From positions 50,008 through 114,007 of the IMG/VR virus record IMGVR_UViG_3300046522_000297: a DNA stretch of 64,000 nt. One strand, written 5' to 3'. Below are positions 1-6,623 of the stretch, piece by piece. Below the pieces are notes generated by a model. It searched no databases. It worked only from the letters and a program-made list of their open reading frames with translations, and was not told the origin of the DNA. Position 1 is the first letter of the stretch. The number at the start of each line of letters is the position of its first letter. The position numbers were made by a program, and so were the translations under genes. The DNA comes from a virus.

Positions 1-9
1 GTAAGATAA

Positions 10-372
10 ATGTCGTATAAACAGGTCATTGTCCTCCGCAAGGATTTGAACATGCGGAAGGGCAAAATGGTGGCTCAAGGCAGCCATGCAGTAGAAATGG
101 TCATCGACATAGCTCTGGGTAATACAACCTTCAAAACCTACCGAGATAACTGGAAGGCTGAAGGTAGGACCAAGATCTGCGTCAGTGTAGACTCCGAAGC
201 TGAACTCGTTGAAATTTACCGCAAGGCAAGGGACGCAAAGCTTCCATGTTCCATAGTAACGGACGCTGGTAAAACTGAGTTCGGCGGAGTTCCTACTAAA
301 ACAGCAGTCGCTATTGGGCCCGCACCATTGAGCGACGTCGATAAAATCACTAGTCATTTAAAGCTGCTATAA
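10..372 (+). CDS. pth2: Peptidyl-tRNA hydrolase, Pth2 family
   Basis: Predicted to release peptides from peptidyl-tRNAs that drop off ribosomes, freeing the tRNA. At 120 aa it has the usual length of the archaeal/eukaryotic Pth2 family, not the roughly 190-aa bacterial Pth. Visible motifs are KGKMVAQGSHA (residues 17-27), the family's Lys/Gln/His signature, and TDAG.TEFGG.PT followed by AIGP (84-104), the second conserved block. The ATG at 10 gives the complete fold. Its stop overlaps the next start by one base, so the two genes are co-translated. It stands beside a tRNA-rich region, which fits a role in tRNA recycling. Family assignment is strong; the role in infection is inferred. Confidence 0.88.
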   Translation: MSYKQVIVLRKDLNMRKGKMVAQGSHAVEMVIDIALGNTTFKTYRDNWKAEGRTKICVSVDSEAELVEIYRKARDAKLPCSIVTDAGKTEFGGVPTKTAVAIGPAPLSDVDKITSHLKLL

Positions 373-791
373 TGTACGGAAAAGATACCCTGACATTGCG
401 AGATCGGTTTGAGATCTTCAAGCAACATAAAGATCAGATCAAGGCAGACTTCGAGGAATTCATCACCTCATCGGCGCACCCCTTGGAGATTCGCTGGCAG
501 ATGTTTAAGGACGCACCGGCTGATCTGAGTAATCACTTAGAATCTATTTACGGTGGGCTGGATGAGATCCTGGTGCCAGGACTTGGCAGTAGGGACATTA
601 ACTGGCCCGATGAGATAATTAACGCAGAGAGACACCAGCGCATTAATCTAATAGGTGAAGTCGAAGAGATTTTCTCCAAACCTAAGGCATACAGGGTCAA
701 ATACCCCACAGCTTATGAAGAAGGTTTCCTAGACAAAATAAAAGAACAGATTTTGAAAGATAACATTAAGTCGTTTATCTACGACTGGTAA
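372..791 (+). CDS. Unknown protein, 139 aa
   Basis: Not recognised. It is translationally coupled to the pth2-like gene (TAATG overlap) and ends just before tRNA-Thr. The protein is acidic and mostly helical by eye, with charged stretches and no membrane segment, signal peptide or Cys cluster. Coupling to pth2 may mean a shared role in tRNA or translation, but no motif shows this. Confidence 0.75.
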   Translation: MYGKDTLTLRDRFEIFKQHKDQIKADFEEFITSSAHPLEIRWQMFKDAPADLSNHLESIYGGLDEILVPGLGSRDINWPDEIINAERHQRINLIGEVEEIFSKPKAYRVKYPTAYEEGFLDKIKEQILKDNIKSFIYDW

Positions 792-799
792 AGAAATAC

Positions 800-874
800 G
801 CCCGCTTATCCTTAGTGGTAAAGGTCCGGCTTTGTAACCCGGGTTCAGAAGTTCGATTCTTCTAGTGGGCACCA
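800..874 (+). tRNA. tRNA-Thr (anticodon TGT)
   Basis: Cloverleaf: acceptor GCCCGCT (800-806) pairs with AGTGGGC (864-870). The anticodon loop TTTGTAA gives TGT, the T arm is AGAAG/CTTCT around TTCGATT, and CCA is encoded. One C-C mismatch sits at the base of the anticodon stem next to the loop. Confidence 0.9.
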
Positions 875-891
875 AACACTATAACAATAAA

Positions 892-1110
892 ATGCATATC
901 GAAATTAGAGACAATGGAAGCTTGAGTGCGGACACCGTGCAGATTGCTCTGCCTAACGGTGAGATCTTCACTGCAAGCATGAACGAGCTATGCACTTTCC
1001 GTTTGGAAGAGCTTTTGCCTAAGCTCGGCCATACAATAAAAGTCGTTGATTGGGCTTTTGAGCACGATGTCGCTGAGTTCGATAATATCAAACTAGGACG
1101 GCAACGATGA
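892..1110 (+). CDS. Unknown protein, 72 aa
   Basis: Not recognised. I chose the ATG at 892; an upstream GTG at 865 lies inside tRNA-Thr and is unlikely. The leader AACAATAAA shows no clear Shine-Dalgarno sequence. The small soluble protein looks beta-rich in its first half and acidic near the end. It overlaps the next gene by 4 bases (ATGA), so it is probably the first gene of the operon holding the SH3-like and vWA genes. Confidence 0.7.
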   Translation: MHIEIRDNGSLSADTVQIALPNGEIFTASMNELCTFRLEELLPKLGHTIKVVDWAFEHDVAEFDNIKLGRQR

Positions 1111-1319
1111 ATGACTTTACATGGCGCCCGATTACTATCGGAGACACTGTAGCAACAGCTAAAACTGGATACAACGATCTTATCCGTGGGAAAGTCGTTG
1201 AGTTTGGTGAGAAGATGATTGTTATAGAAAGAGTAGGGCCTGGGTATCCTCGTAAATTCCGTAGGTACCCGGAACAAGTAATTGTAGTAGAACCTTCTTT
1301 TAACCCAGTAAATACATAA
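1107..1319 (+). CDS. Small beta-rich protein, paralogue of the gene at 1931
   Basis: 70 aa. The pattern G-D-x-V, then Y..L.RG, then a V.I/V.I strand, then RYP.QV.VV is shared with the protein at 1931-2134, so the two are paralogues on either side of the vWA gene. Alternating hydrophobic residues and the glycine placement suggest a small SH3/KOW-like barrel; this is an impression, not a proven fold. Overlap with the preceding gene and a 6-base gap to the vWA gene indicate one operon. Confidence 0.75.
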   Translation: MNDFTWRPITIGDTVATAKTGYNDLIRGKVVEFGEKMIVIERVGPGYPRKFRRYPEQVIVVEPSFNPVNT

Positions 1320-1325
1320 AATTAA

Positions 1326-1934
1326 ATGGTAGACCTCGCTAAGGTAGCACAGTATGACTTCGTAGTTCTCGTTGATAAATCCGGTTCCATGGCAACTAAA
1401 GACGTTAAGTCAGGTTGGTTTGGATCCAAATCCCGTTGGGAAGCGATCGAGAAAACCGCCATCGTCTTTGCTCAGGACCTGGAGAAGATTGATAAGGATG
1501 GTATTGGTTTGGTTCTATTCGGAGGAGATGTCAAAGCCTATCCGAATAGCAACGCAGATCAGGTAGCAAAGGCGTTCTCCTATAACTCCCCTGGTGGTGG
1601 AACTCCCCTTGCAGAAGCCCTGCAGACCGCGTTGGATCTATTGAAGGATTCCAAGAAGAAGAAATTCATCATGGTATTCACTGATGGCGCGCCTAATAAT
1701 CGCCAGGCTGTGAAAAACCTCATCATCAATCAGGCTAATGGCCAATCCACGGACGACGAGTGTACCATCCTATTCGTACAGGTAGGCAACGACACCGGGG
1801 CTACCAAGTTCCTTACGGAGCTGGATGATGATCTCAAGGGAGCGAAATTCGATATCGTAGACGCCAAGACTGCGGCTGAAGCCGAGAAGTTCTCGTCGAC
1901 TCTGGAGCTGGTTGTCCACGCTATCGGAGATTGA
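1326..1934 (+). CDS. von Willebrand factor A (vWA) domain protein
   Basis: 202 aa, essentially one vWA domain. The metal-ion-dependent adhesion site is complete: DKSGS at residues 17-21 (DxSxS), the conserved Thr in GGGTPLAEAL (about 89-98), and the FTDGAPNN block after a hydrophobic strand. vWA domains bind protein partners through a metal; phage and bacterial cytoplasmic versions often work with AAA+ ATPases or stress systems. There is no signal peptide or membrane anchor, so it is likely cytoplasmic. It sits between two paralogous small genes, which may encode its partners (inference). Confidence 0.85.
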   Translation: MVDLAKVAQYDFVVLVDKSGSMATKDVKSGWFGSKSRWEAIEKTAIVFAQDLEKIDKDGIGLVLFGGDVKAYPNSNADQVAKAFSYNSPGGGTPLAEALQTALDLLKDSKKKKFIMVFTDGAPNNRQAVKNLIINQANGQSTDDECTILFVQVGNDTGATKFLTELDDDLKGAKFDIVDAKTAAEAEKFSSTLELVVHAIGD

Positions 1935-2134
1935 GAGTGGCAGAAGTCAAAAGAGACGCAGCAGGGTGTGACATCCGGGTAGGGGACATTGTTCTCTACT
2001 CAAAAAGCGAAGGCACCGATCTTTACAGAGGTAGAATCCTCCGGCTGACCGAGCTCCAGGTTCACATCGATAATGCTGGTCGATGGCCTGCTGTAGTAAA
2101 ACGTTATCCGGGTCAAGTTGTTGTTATAGGGTAA
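1931..2134 (+). CDS. Small beta-rich protein, paralogue of the gene at 1107
   Basis: 67 aa from a TTG at 1931 that overlaps the vWA stop; a GTG at 1937 is the alternative start. It shares with the 1107 protein the order GD.V, Y(S)...LYRG, V.I, then RYPGQVVVIG. The pair looks like a duplicated barrel-type fold flanking the vWA gene. The tight overlap implies translational coupling. Function unknown. Confidence 0.7.
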   Translation: MRVAEVKRDAAGCDIRVGDIVLYSKSEGTDLYRGRILRLTELQVHIDNAGRWPAVVKRYPGQVVVIG

Positions 2135-2141
2135 CAGTGTA

Positions 2142-2603
2142 TTGGTTAAAAGAACAAAAATATCGGACGAAGATATAGCCGAAGCAGTAAAACACTCCCG
2201 GAGCTATTTTCAAGTACTAGACCGCTTAGGGAGAAAACGAGCCGGGGGTTCCCATTCTCATATAAAACTAAGAATAGAGCGGGCTGGTATAGATACCTCC
2301 CATTTTACCGGGCAGGGATGGAATAAAGGTGGTCATTCCAGGAACCGGAAAAGTATTGAGGAAATACTTGTTTTAAGAGAGAGTGGGGTCAGATCTAAGC
2401 CCCATCAATTAACTAGAGCACTTATATCTCTTGGTATAAAACATGAGTGCCAGAAATGTGGTCAGGGTCCTGAGTGGATGGGTAACCCTCTTACTCTAGA
2501 CGTAGATCACATAAACCAAAATTGGCTGGATGATAGGGCTGAAAATTTAAGGTTTTTATGTCCAAATTGTCATAGCCAATTTTCTAGAAACCTGATACAA
2601 TAA
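2142..2603 (+). CDS. HNH endonuclease (homing type)
   Basis: 153 aa from a TTG start. The C-terminal half is an HNH nuclease with zinc-binding cysteines: CQKCGQ..., then LDVDHINQNWLDDRAENLRFLC, then CPNCHSQF. The D-H pair in VDHIN, the asparagine in ENLR and the final H correspond to the HNH core. The N-terminal 60 residues are basic and helical and probably contact DNA. It is a free-standing gene between a small-protein operon and tRNA-Leu, as expected of mobile homing endonucleases in large phages. The target site is not evident. Confidence 0.85.
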   Translation: MVKRTKISDEDIAEAVKHSRSYFQVLDRLGRKRAGGSHSHIKLRIERAGIDTSHFTGQGWNKGGHSRNRKSIEEILVLRESGVRSKPHQLTRALISLGIKHECQKCGQGPEWMGNPLTLDVDHINQNWLDDRAENLRFLCPNCHSQFSRNLIQ

Positions 2604-2612
2604 CATTTCAAT

Positions 2613-2695
2613 GGGGATGTGGCTAATGGAAATTGGTACACCTAACACTCTTAGAAAGTGTGCTTTTACGAGTTCGAGTCTCGTCGTCCCTACCA
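2613..2695 (+). tRNA. tRNA-Leu (anticodon TAG), atypical arms
   Basis: Acceptor GGGGATG pairs with CGTCCCT through a first G-U pair. Anticodon stem ACACT/AGTGT closes the loop CTTAGAA (TAG). T arm ACGAG/CTCGT, CCA encoded. The D region is about 5 nt longer than usual and the variable region is only about 6 nt, short for a leucine tRNA. Confidence 0.78.
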
Positions 2696-2715
2696 ACAAA
2701 ACAGAGTAAAACAAA

Positions 2716-2916
2716 ATGACAACCAAAGTTACTATTAGTCTTGACACACCGAATCACCAGGATGCACTGGTTGAGCAAGTAAACCCTGCTGATGGTAAGG
2801 TATGGCACGGAGCTAGACGTCTCAAAGCAGGCGAATCTGCTGAGTTCTATGTCCACTCCAGTGTGTCTCTCCGCATCACTGAGATTCCTTCAATCACGGA
2901 ACCTCAATCCAACTAA
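2716..2916 (+). CDS. Unknown protein, 66 aa
   Basis: Not recognised. It lies alone between tRNA-Leu and tRNA-Glu. The composition suggests a small beta-rich domain with no cysteines and no membrane segment. The spacer before the ATG is A-rich (ACAGAGTAAAACAAA) with only a weak ribosome site. Confidence 0.65.
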   Translation: MTTKVTISLDTPNHQDALVEQVNPADGKVWHGARRLKAGESAEFYVHSSVSLRITEIPSITEPQSN

Positions 2917-2929
2917 TCCCCTCAACAAT

Positions 2930-3004
2930 ATCGCTATCGTCTAATGGTTAGGACTACAGGTTTTCAACCTGTCAATCGGAGTTCAATTCTCCGTAGCGAT
3001 GCCA
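2930..3004 (+). tRNA. tRNA-Glu (anticodon TTC)
   Basis: Acceptor ATCGCTA pairs perfectly with TAGCGAT. D arm GTCT/GGAC, anticodon stem ACAGG/CCTGT with loop TTTTCAA (TTC), T arm CGGAG/CTCCG, encoded CCA after G73. Confidence 0.92.
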
Positions 3005-3020
3005 AAACATAGGAGTCCCT

Positions 3021-3434
3021 ATGCTTTTCGTAGAAGTAAATCCTCGTAAGTACAAAGCAGTTCAATTCAATAAATTTGGTGATGTGACAGGCGTATATCG
3101 TGGTTACATCGAAACCAAGGGTAGCACGGTGCAGTATTTCGTCTCGGACGTATGTCCTCGTAGAATGGACTGCAGATTCGCTTACCTGACGCGAACTCAA
3201 GACGGGTTTCAGGAAGTTAAAGAAGGTGATTGGATTCTTACCAATACTAAAAACGGTAAGATTAAGATCCTCCCTAACAAGAAATTCCTGAAAGACTACG
3301 TCGGTTACCATGAGCCTGCACAGTCACCTGAGCCGGTCAGTCAAGTAGTAACCCTACCTCATCGCATCAGCGTAGCTCAACAGGCTGCGTGTATCAAACA
3401 ATACGAGACCGAAAATGCGGCACCGCCGTTATAA
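3021..3434 (+). CDS. Phage accessory protein with GDWIL motif, 137 aa
   Basis: Resembles a loose group of small phage proteins that begin K-Y-x-A-V-Q-F and carry V.EGDWIL.N..G.I.IL....F...Y (here about residues 73-99). Their function is unknown. The start is supported by AGGAGT just upstream (ATAGGAGTCCCTATG). The last 40 residues look disordered. The 3' end overlaps the next gene by 20 bases. Recognition is by pattern only. Confidence 0.72.
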   Translation: MLFVEVNPRKYKAVQFNKFGDVTGVYRGYIETKGSTVQYFVSDVCPRRMDCRFAYLTRTQDGFQEVKEGDWILTNTKNGKIKILPNKKFLKDYVGYHEPAQSPEPVSQVVTLPHRISVAQQAACIKQYETENAAPPL

Positions 3435-3633
3435 AGACACTTTGGTTGCACCTAGCTCACTCCTTGGCCAGCTTATGGCTAATAAAGCCGGAGCATCTGC
3501 AATCGAGAAACATTATGACGAAACCACTAAAGCCTGCAAGAAACTGTATGGCGAAGAGAACTATAAGTGGTTCGTTGAAATGCATAGAACCTTTCCTCCT
3601 GAAAACCGTAAACCTGTAGAAAGTACCCAATGA
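3415..3633 (+). CDS. Unknown protein, 72 aa
   Basis: Small, helical, Lys/Glu-rich protein with no recognised motif. It overlaps the previous gene at its start and the next gene by ATGA at its stop, so it sits inside a coupled run. A competing frame (3389-3619) is open but lacks a better ribosome site and would overlap more. Confidence 0.65.
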   Translation: MRHRRYKDTLVAPSSLLGQLMANKAGASAIEKHYDETTKACKKLYGEENYKWFVEMHRTFPPENRKPVESTQ

Positions 3634-4025
3634 TCAATATGCACCGTCACTCCGTCAATGTCTCCCGTAAAGAACTCCTTACCAAACTGAAGGAGAACCT
3701 GGCAATCCATCAGAAAGATTACCGCGAAGCCTGTATCGGTTATAAAACCATTTTGGAACATGCCCTTGTGGAGTTTCTTACCAAGTGTAAGAGCCTTAAC
3801 GAAGATGGTGTTTTGAAGCTGCAAATCCCTAACCCTTCCAAGCCCGTCAGCCACGAAAAGGAATATCGAGAAATTATCGACATGATGGAAGTGTCAGTCG
3901 ACGACGTCATCAATCTTGACGCAGAAAGCTTCAAAGCGTATTTCAAGAACGAGTGGTCCTGGTCCAGTGGCTTTAACGCTACTGCAACCATGTACAAGTC
4001 TGCTCTCGGCGGCGCTGTCAACTAA
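3630..4025 (+). CDS. Unknown protein, 131 aa
   Basis: Not recognised. Helical N-terminal half (about residues 12-60) with coiled-coil-like heptads, followed by a mixed domain rich in Asp/Glu and Trp (EWSWSSGF). No signal peptide or zinc motif. Last gene of the coupled 3021-4025 run; the first TTTGGTATAAG promoter follows immediately. Confidence 0.75.
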   Translation: MINMHRHSVNVSRKELLTKLKENLAIHQKDYREACIGYKTILEHALVEFLTKCKSLNEDGVLKLQIPNPSKPVSHEKEYREIIDMMEVSVDDVINLDAESFKAYFKNEWSWSSGFNATATMYKSALGGAVN

Positions 4026-4035
4026 ACCTCATCAA

Positions 4036-4075
4036 TTTGGTATAAGAGAAGTGCAGAGAAATCCTCTGCATTTCT
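4036..4075 (+). promoter_or_regulatory. Promoter TTTGGTATAAG with 5' hairpin leader
   Basis: Extended -10 element at 4036-4046. The next bases form a stem: GCAGAG (4053-4058) with CTCTGC (4064-4069), extendable outwards through AGAAGT and ATTTCT, then a T-rich flank. It drives the secreted-protein gene at 4096. Confidence 0.75.
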
Positions 4076-4095
4076 TTATGCAAAGGACGACTCAA

Positions 4096-4308
4096 ATGAA
4101 AAAAGCAATCGTAGCACTTCTGATCAGTATGTTGATGATCGCACCGGTCAACGCCATGGTGTGGCTCCATCCCAGCGGCGTTTGGGTTAGTGACACTTGT
4201 GTGACCCCGACTGGTCAATGGTTCACCTTTATTAACACCTTTGGGCCTGTCGGTGCAAACTGCTGGTTCAATATCAATGGTGTAACTTTTTATGGCAAAT
4301 TTTCATAA
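4096..4308 (+). CDS. Small exported protein, 70 aa
   Basis: The N-terminus MKKAIVALLISMLMIAPVNA is a classic Sec signal peptide with a likely cut after A20. The mature part is about 50 aa, rich in Trp, Gly and Phe, with two cysteines (in DTC and NCW) that could form a periplasmic disulfide. I chose the ATG at 4096 because it places the signal peptide first and follows AAGGACG. It has its own promoter-hairpin leader. It probably acts in the host periplasm or outer membrane; the role is unknown. Confidence 0.78.
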   Translation: MKKAIVALLISMLMIAPVNAMVWLHPSGVWVSDTCVTPTGQWFTFINTFGPVGANCWFNINGVTFYGKFS

Positions 4309-4319
4309 GGACTGATATA

Positions 4320-4466
4320 ATGGGATTATTCCTCTGGTGCTTAGCGATCATCTTCGCAGTATGGGTTCTATGGATGATTATTAAACCTCGTCGTCCCAGT
4401 CATTCCTCAGACGGGGCTGAAGTTATCGCAGCCATTATTAGTGTCGTCGCTGACATAGTCGATTAA
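4320..4466 (+). CDS. Small single-span membrane protein, 48 aa
   Basis: The ATG at 4320 follows AAGGACTGATATA. Residues 2-20 (GLFLWCLAIIFAVWVLWMI) form one membrane span, followed by a basic KPRRP turn and a short amphipathic tail. It lies between two other small envelope genes, so the 4096-4666 group looks like a set acting on the host membrane. Confidence 0.68.
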   Translation: MGLFLWCLAIIFAVWVLWMIIKPRRPSHSSDGAEVIAAIISVVADIVD

Positions 4467-4477
4467 CAGGAGTTATA

Positions 4478-4666
4478 ATGAGTATCTCTGTCGTTGTAGT
4501 ATTGGTAGCAATCGTAGTTTTGGCGTGGGTCATTTACAAAAATGCATATCGTTCCAAGTTACCGTTCGCAACGCCTAAGGTGACTCTTGAAACTCCACGC
4601 AATAACGACGCTGTAAATTATTACGTTCCCCCGGATATGGCCTATTGGCATAAACCCGGGAAGTAA
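4478..4666 (+). CDS. Small single-span membrane protein, 62 aa
   Basis: RBS AGGAG at 4469-4473. Residues 3-20 (ISVVVVLVAIVVLAWVIY) form a membrane span; a soluble tail of about 40 aa rich in Pro and Tyr follows. Same small membrane operon as 4096 and 4320. Function unknown. Confidence 0.75.
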   Translation: MSISVVVVLVAIVVLAWVIYKNAYRSKLPFATPKVTLETPRNNDAVNYYVPPDMAYWHKPGK

Positions 4667-4675
4667 TGCATCAAG

Positions 4676-4753
4676 GGCGGTTTAGCCAAGTTGGTCTAAG
4701 GCATCTGATTTTGATTCAGACATTCCTAGGTTCGAATCCTGGAACCGCTTCCA
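4676..4753 (+). tRNA. tRNA-Gln (anticodon TTG)
   Basis: Acceptor GGCGGTT pairs with AACCGCT. Anticodon stem TCTGA/TCAGA, loop TTTTGAT (TTG). T arm CTAGG/CCTGG with one wobble, CCA encoded. Confidence 0.9.
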
Positions 4754-4757
4754 CAAA

Positions 4758-4833
4758 GGGTCTGTAGTTGTAATAGGCAAAACCCTGGGCTCCAAACCCA
4801 GAGACGACGGTTCGAATCCGTACGGGCCCGCCA
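4758..4833 (+). tRNA. tRNA-Trp (anticodon CCA)
   Basis: Acceptor GGGTCTG pairs with CGGGCCC. Anticodon stem CTGGG/CCCAG, loop CTCCAAA (CCA). G73 and encoded CCA. It lies 4 bases after tRNA-Gln, so the pair is probably processed from one transcript. Confidence 0.92.
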
Positions 4834-4871
4834 TTCCACCCCTCCCTCAACGTTCAATTAAGGAACATAAA

Positions 4872-5228
4872 ATGGAAGCTAAAACCTTCTCCCGTGATTC
4901 ATTCGTCTATCGTTTCCTGGCATGGCCTACCGGTAACCTGTGGTTTTCCGTGCCATACGATATCTGCCAGCTCCGCCGGGACGTTATCTTGAAGATTTTT
5001 CTGCTGCTCACCATCGTTTCGGCGACGTTCGGGTACGCTTACAGCGTCACATCTTACGTGCTGTACGAGATGAGTCAACTGTTCGGCGGCGTCTTCGGCA
5101 CCCGTGGATTAACAGAGATCGTAAAATTCGGGGGTGCCCTCACCTACATCACCTTGCTGTTTGCAGCTTTGGCAGGGATTTTCTGGGCTCTCGATAAGGC
5201 TCAGAAGTACTTCAGCCGCCGTAAATGA
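4872..5228 (+). CDS. Two-span membrane protein, 118 aa
   Basis: Two hydrophobic spans near residues 41-62 and 89-108, with a basic RRK at the C-terminus. RBS AAGGAAC. The TGA stop at 5226-5228 is followed in the same frame by 31 sense codons ending at TAA 5322-5324. That downstream stretch is protein-like (DGLPPKPNGP, then MYLSWKNKLCYRIDF), so the gene may once have been, or through UGA readthrough still be, about 150 aa. Function unknown. Confidence 0.75.
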   Translation: MEAKTFSRDSFVYRFLAWPTGNLWFSVPYDICQLRRDVILKIFLLLTIVSATFGYAYSVTSYVLYEMSQLFGGVFGTRGLTEIVKFGGALTYITLLFAALAGIFWALDKAQKYFSRRK

Positions 5229-5336
5229 GAACGTGATGGTCTTCCCCCGAAACCCAACGGCCCGGTCAAGGAAATGTACCTGAGCTGGAAGAACAAACTC
5301 TGCTATCGAATTGACTTTCAATAATTAGCGGATCTC

Positions 5337-5381
5337 TGGTATAATAACAGTGTGAGGAACTTTAATGTTCCTTGCACTGTT
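5337..5381 (+). promoter_or_regulatory. Promoter TGGTATAAT with 5' hairpin leader
   Basis: Best match to a sigma-70 extended -10 in the set (TGGTATAAT, 5337-5345). The next bases 5346-5360 pair with 5367-5381 (AACAGTG..GGAAC with GTTCC..CACTGTT), about 13 of 15 pairs around TTTAAT. Drives 5412. Confidence 0.8.
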
Positions 5382-5411
5382 CAAATATAAACCTCAAATT
5401 TTAGGATTAAC

Positions 5412-6074
5412 ATGGCGAAAGTAAAAAAATCAATCACCCGTCTGTTGGCAGAACGTAAAGCCCTGGAAGATCGTATCAACAAGGCTACTTCGGTGCCCTT
5501 CATCGGTACCATGAAAGGTACCCGCACTCCGACTGTGGTTGGCTACACCGGCCATGGCGTTGAGCAAATCTCCAATCTTTTCAAGGGAAACCTGGACAAA
5601 GTGCGGGGTCTGATCAGTTATCACAACCGTATCACTGCGGCTCTGGTGGAATCGAACGCTACCACCAAGGTCAAGATTGGTGAAGAAGAGCTGACCGTCG
5701 CTGCAGCTATCGAGCGCAAGAAGTCGATTCAATTCGACAAGCGCCTCCTGGCTACACTGATCAATCAGTCTTCGCAAGTTCAAGGTCAACTCGATCTGGC
5801 AAACCGTCAGGTTGAAGAAATGATCGAACGCCAGCTGATCAACATCTATGGTTCTGGTGACAAGGCAAAGCTGACTGCGGACCAACGCAAAGAAACCGAA
5901 GATGCGATCCGCGCCCAGCATCAACAGGCCCCGATCGATCCGAACAAGATCGCTGACCTGGCTCGTGCTGAAATGGAGCGCATCAGTAAGTTCGAAACCG
6001 AAATCGACTTTGTCCTGTCGGAAAGTAACGCCAAGACGGAAATCGAGCTCGACGACGAGACTCCCGTAGCCTAA
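5412..6074 (+). CDS. Unknown helical protein, 220 aa
   Basis: Soluble, charged, mostly alpha-helical, with coiled-coil-like stretches at about residues 5-25 and 100-200. The opening LLAERKALEDRI recalls small coiled-coil phage proteins, but I cannot name a family. The codon choice is strongly C/G-ending, as in other probable high-expression genes here. It has its own promoter-hairpin leader and is followed at once by the structured RNA at 6082. Confidence 0.78.
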   Translation: MAKVKKSITRLLAERKALEDRINKATSVPFIGTMKGTRTPTVVGYTGHGVEQISNLFKGNLDKVRGLISYHNRITAALVESNATTKVKIGEEELTVAAAIERKKSIQFDKRLLATLINQSSQVQGQLDLANRQVEEMIERQLINIYGSGDKAKLTADQRKETEDAIRAQHQQAPIDPNKIADLARAEMERISKFETEIDFVLSESNAKTEIELDDETPVA

Positions 6075-6081
6075 AGACTTC

Positions 6082-6450
6082 TGCCACACCACATTAGTTG
6101 AACCATAACCTGACGAACAGGTGATCATCCGGTTCAGGGCCGAGAACTAAAAACGGCCAACCTAAGCCCCCTAAGAAGGGCTGCCTAAAGATAATGGAGC
6201 TCTTCACTGAGCAATCGACTTCTAATCGATCCGTATATAATGCATATACTTTAAATTAAAGTCAACGTTCATTACCTCAAAGGTCAAAGGTTAAAGCTCA
6301 AACTTCAAGCTATCATAAGTTTAAAGTTAAAAGCTCAAGTATTACAACGCTCTTTCAAACCCATGGTTAACGTTTATGAGGGTTCAGGAATAGCCTCTAC
6401 TTGTACGCATGGCTGTCAGCGTTGTGGTTCAACTAATGTGGTGTGGCACA
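6082..6450 (+). ncRNA. Candidate structured RNA closed by a 28-bp stem
   Basis: Gene-free stretch. Positions 6082-6105 are the exact reverse complement of 6425-6448; pairing continues inwards to 6109/6421 with one G-U. Inside are local hairpins: ACCTG/CAGGT (6109-6124), GCCG/CGGC, AGCCC/GGGCT, ATCGA/TCGAT, GTATAT/ATATAC, and an A-rich run of heptamer-like TCAAAGG/TTAAAGC units (6279-6345). A UUCG terminator follows. It may be the 3' part of the 5412 transcript or a processed RNA. I recognise no tmRNA, RNase P or intron core. Confidence 0.65.
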
Positions 6451-6451
6451 G

Positions 6452-6480
6452 ATCCCTAGTTTCGACTGGGGATTTTTTTT
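6452..6480 (+). terminator. Rho-independent terminator with UUCG loop
   Basis: ATCCCTAGT (6452-6460), loop TTCG, ACTGGGGAT (6465-6473), then eight Ts. Nearly the same element ends the giant RNA at 27806. Confidence 0.9.
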
Positions 6481-6500
6481 AGCTCAATTAAGCTCATCCG

Positions 6501-6512
6501 TTTTGGTATAAG
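6501..6512 (+). promoter_or_regulatory. Promoter TTTTGGTATAAG before a tRNA-like leader
   Basis: Extended -10 at 6501-6512. Here the usual leader hairpin is replaced by a tRNA-like fold starting at about 6518, close to the expected +1. Drives 6624. Confidence 0.72.
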
Positions 6513-6517
6513 ATTAG

Positions 6518-6587
6518 TGTCATGTAACTCAGCGGTAGAGTGCTAGAACCTTTCTAGAAGTCGCCAGTTCGATTCTGGTCACGGCCT
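6518..6587 (+). tRNA. Degenerate tRNA or tRNA-like leader (anticodon possibly CCT)
   Basis: D arm ACTC..GAGT and T arm GCCAG-TTCGATT-CTGGT are good. The acceptor TGTCATG/CACGGCC has two mismatches, no CCA is encoded, and the anticodon loop AACCTTT has A instead of T at position 33. Hairpin TCCCC-GAAA-GGGGA (6587-6600) follows. Possibly a decayed tRNA-Arg or a tRNA mimic in the leader of 6624. Confidence 0.5.
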
Positions 6588-6623
6588 CCCCGAAAGGGGA
6601 GTTTATTTAGTCAAACAGGAGAT

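Noticed and set aside
6082-6448. Transposon or MITE with 24-bp terminal repeats
   Set aside because: No target-site duplication, no second copy in the window, many internal hairpins and a terminator directly after; RNA is a better explanation.
6082-6480. tmRNA or group I intron
   Set aside because: No tRNA-like ends with CCA, no tag frame, and I could not place the conserved group I core segments.
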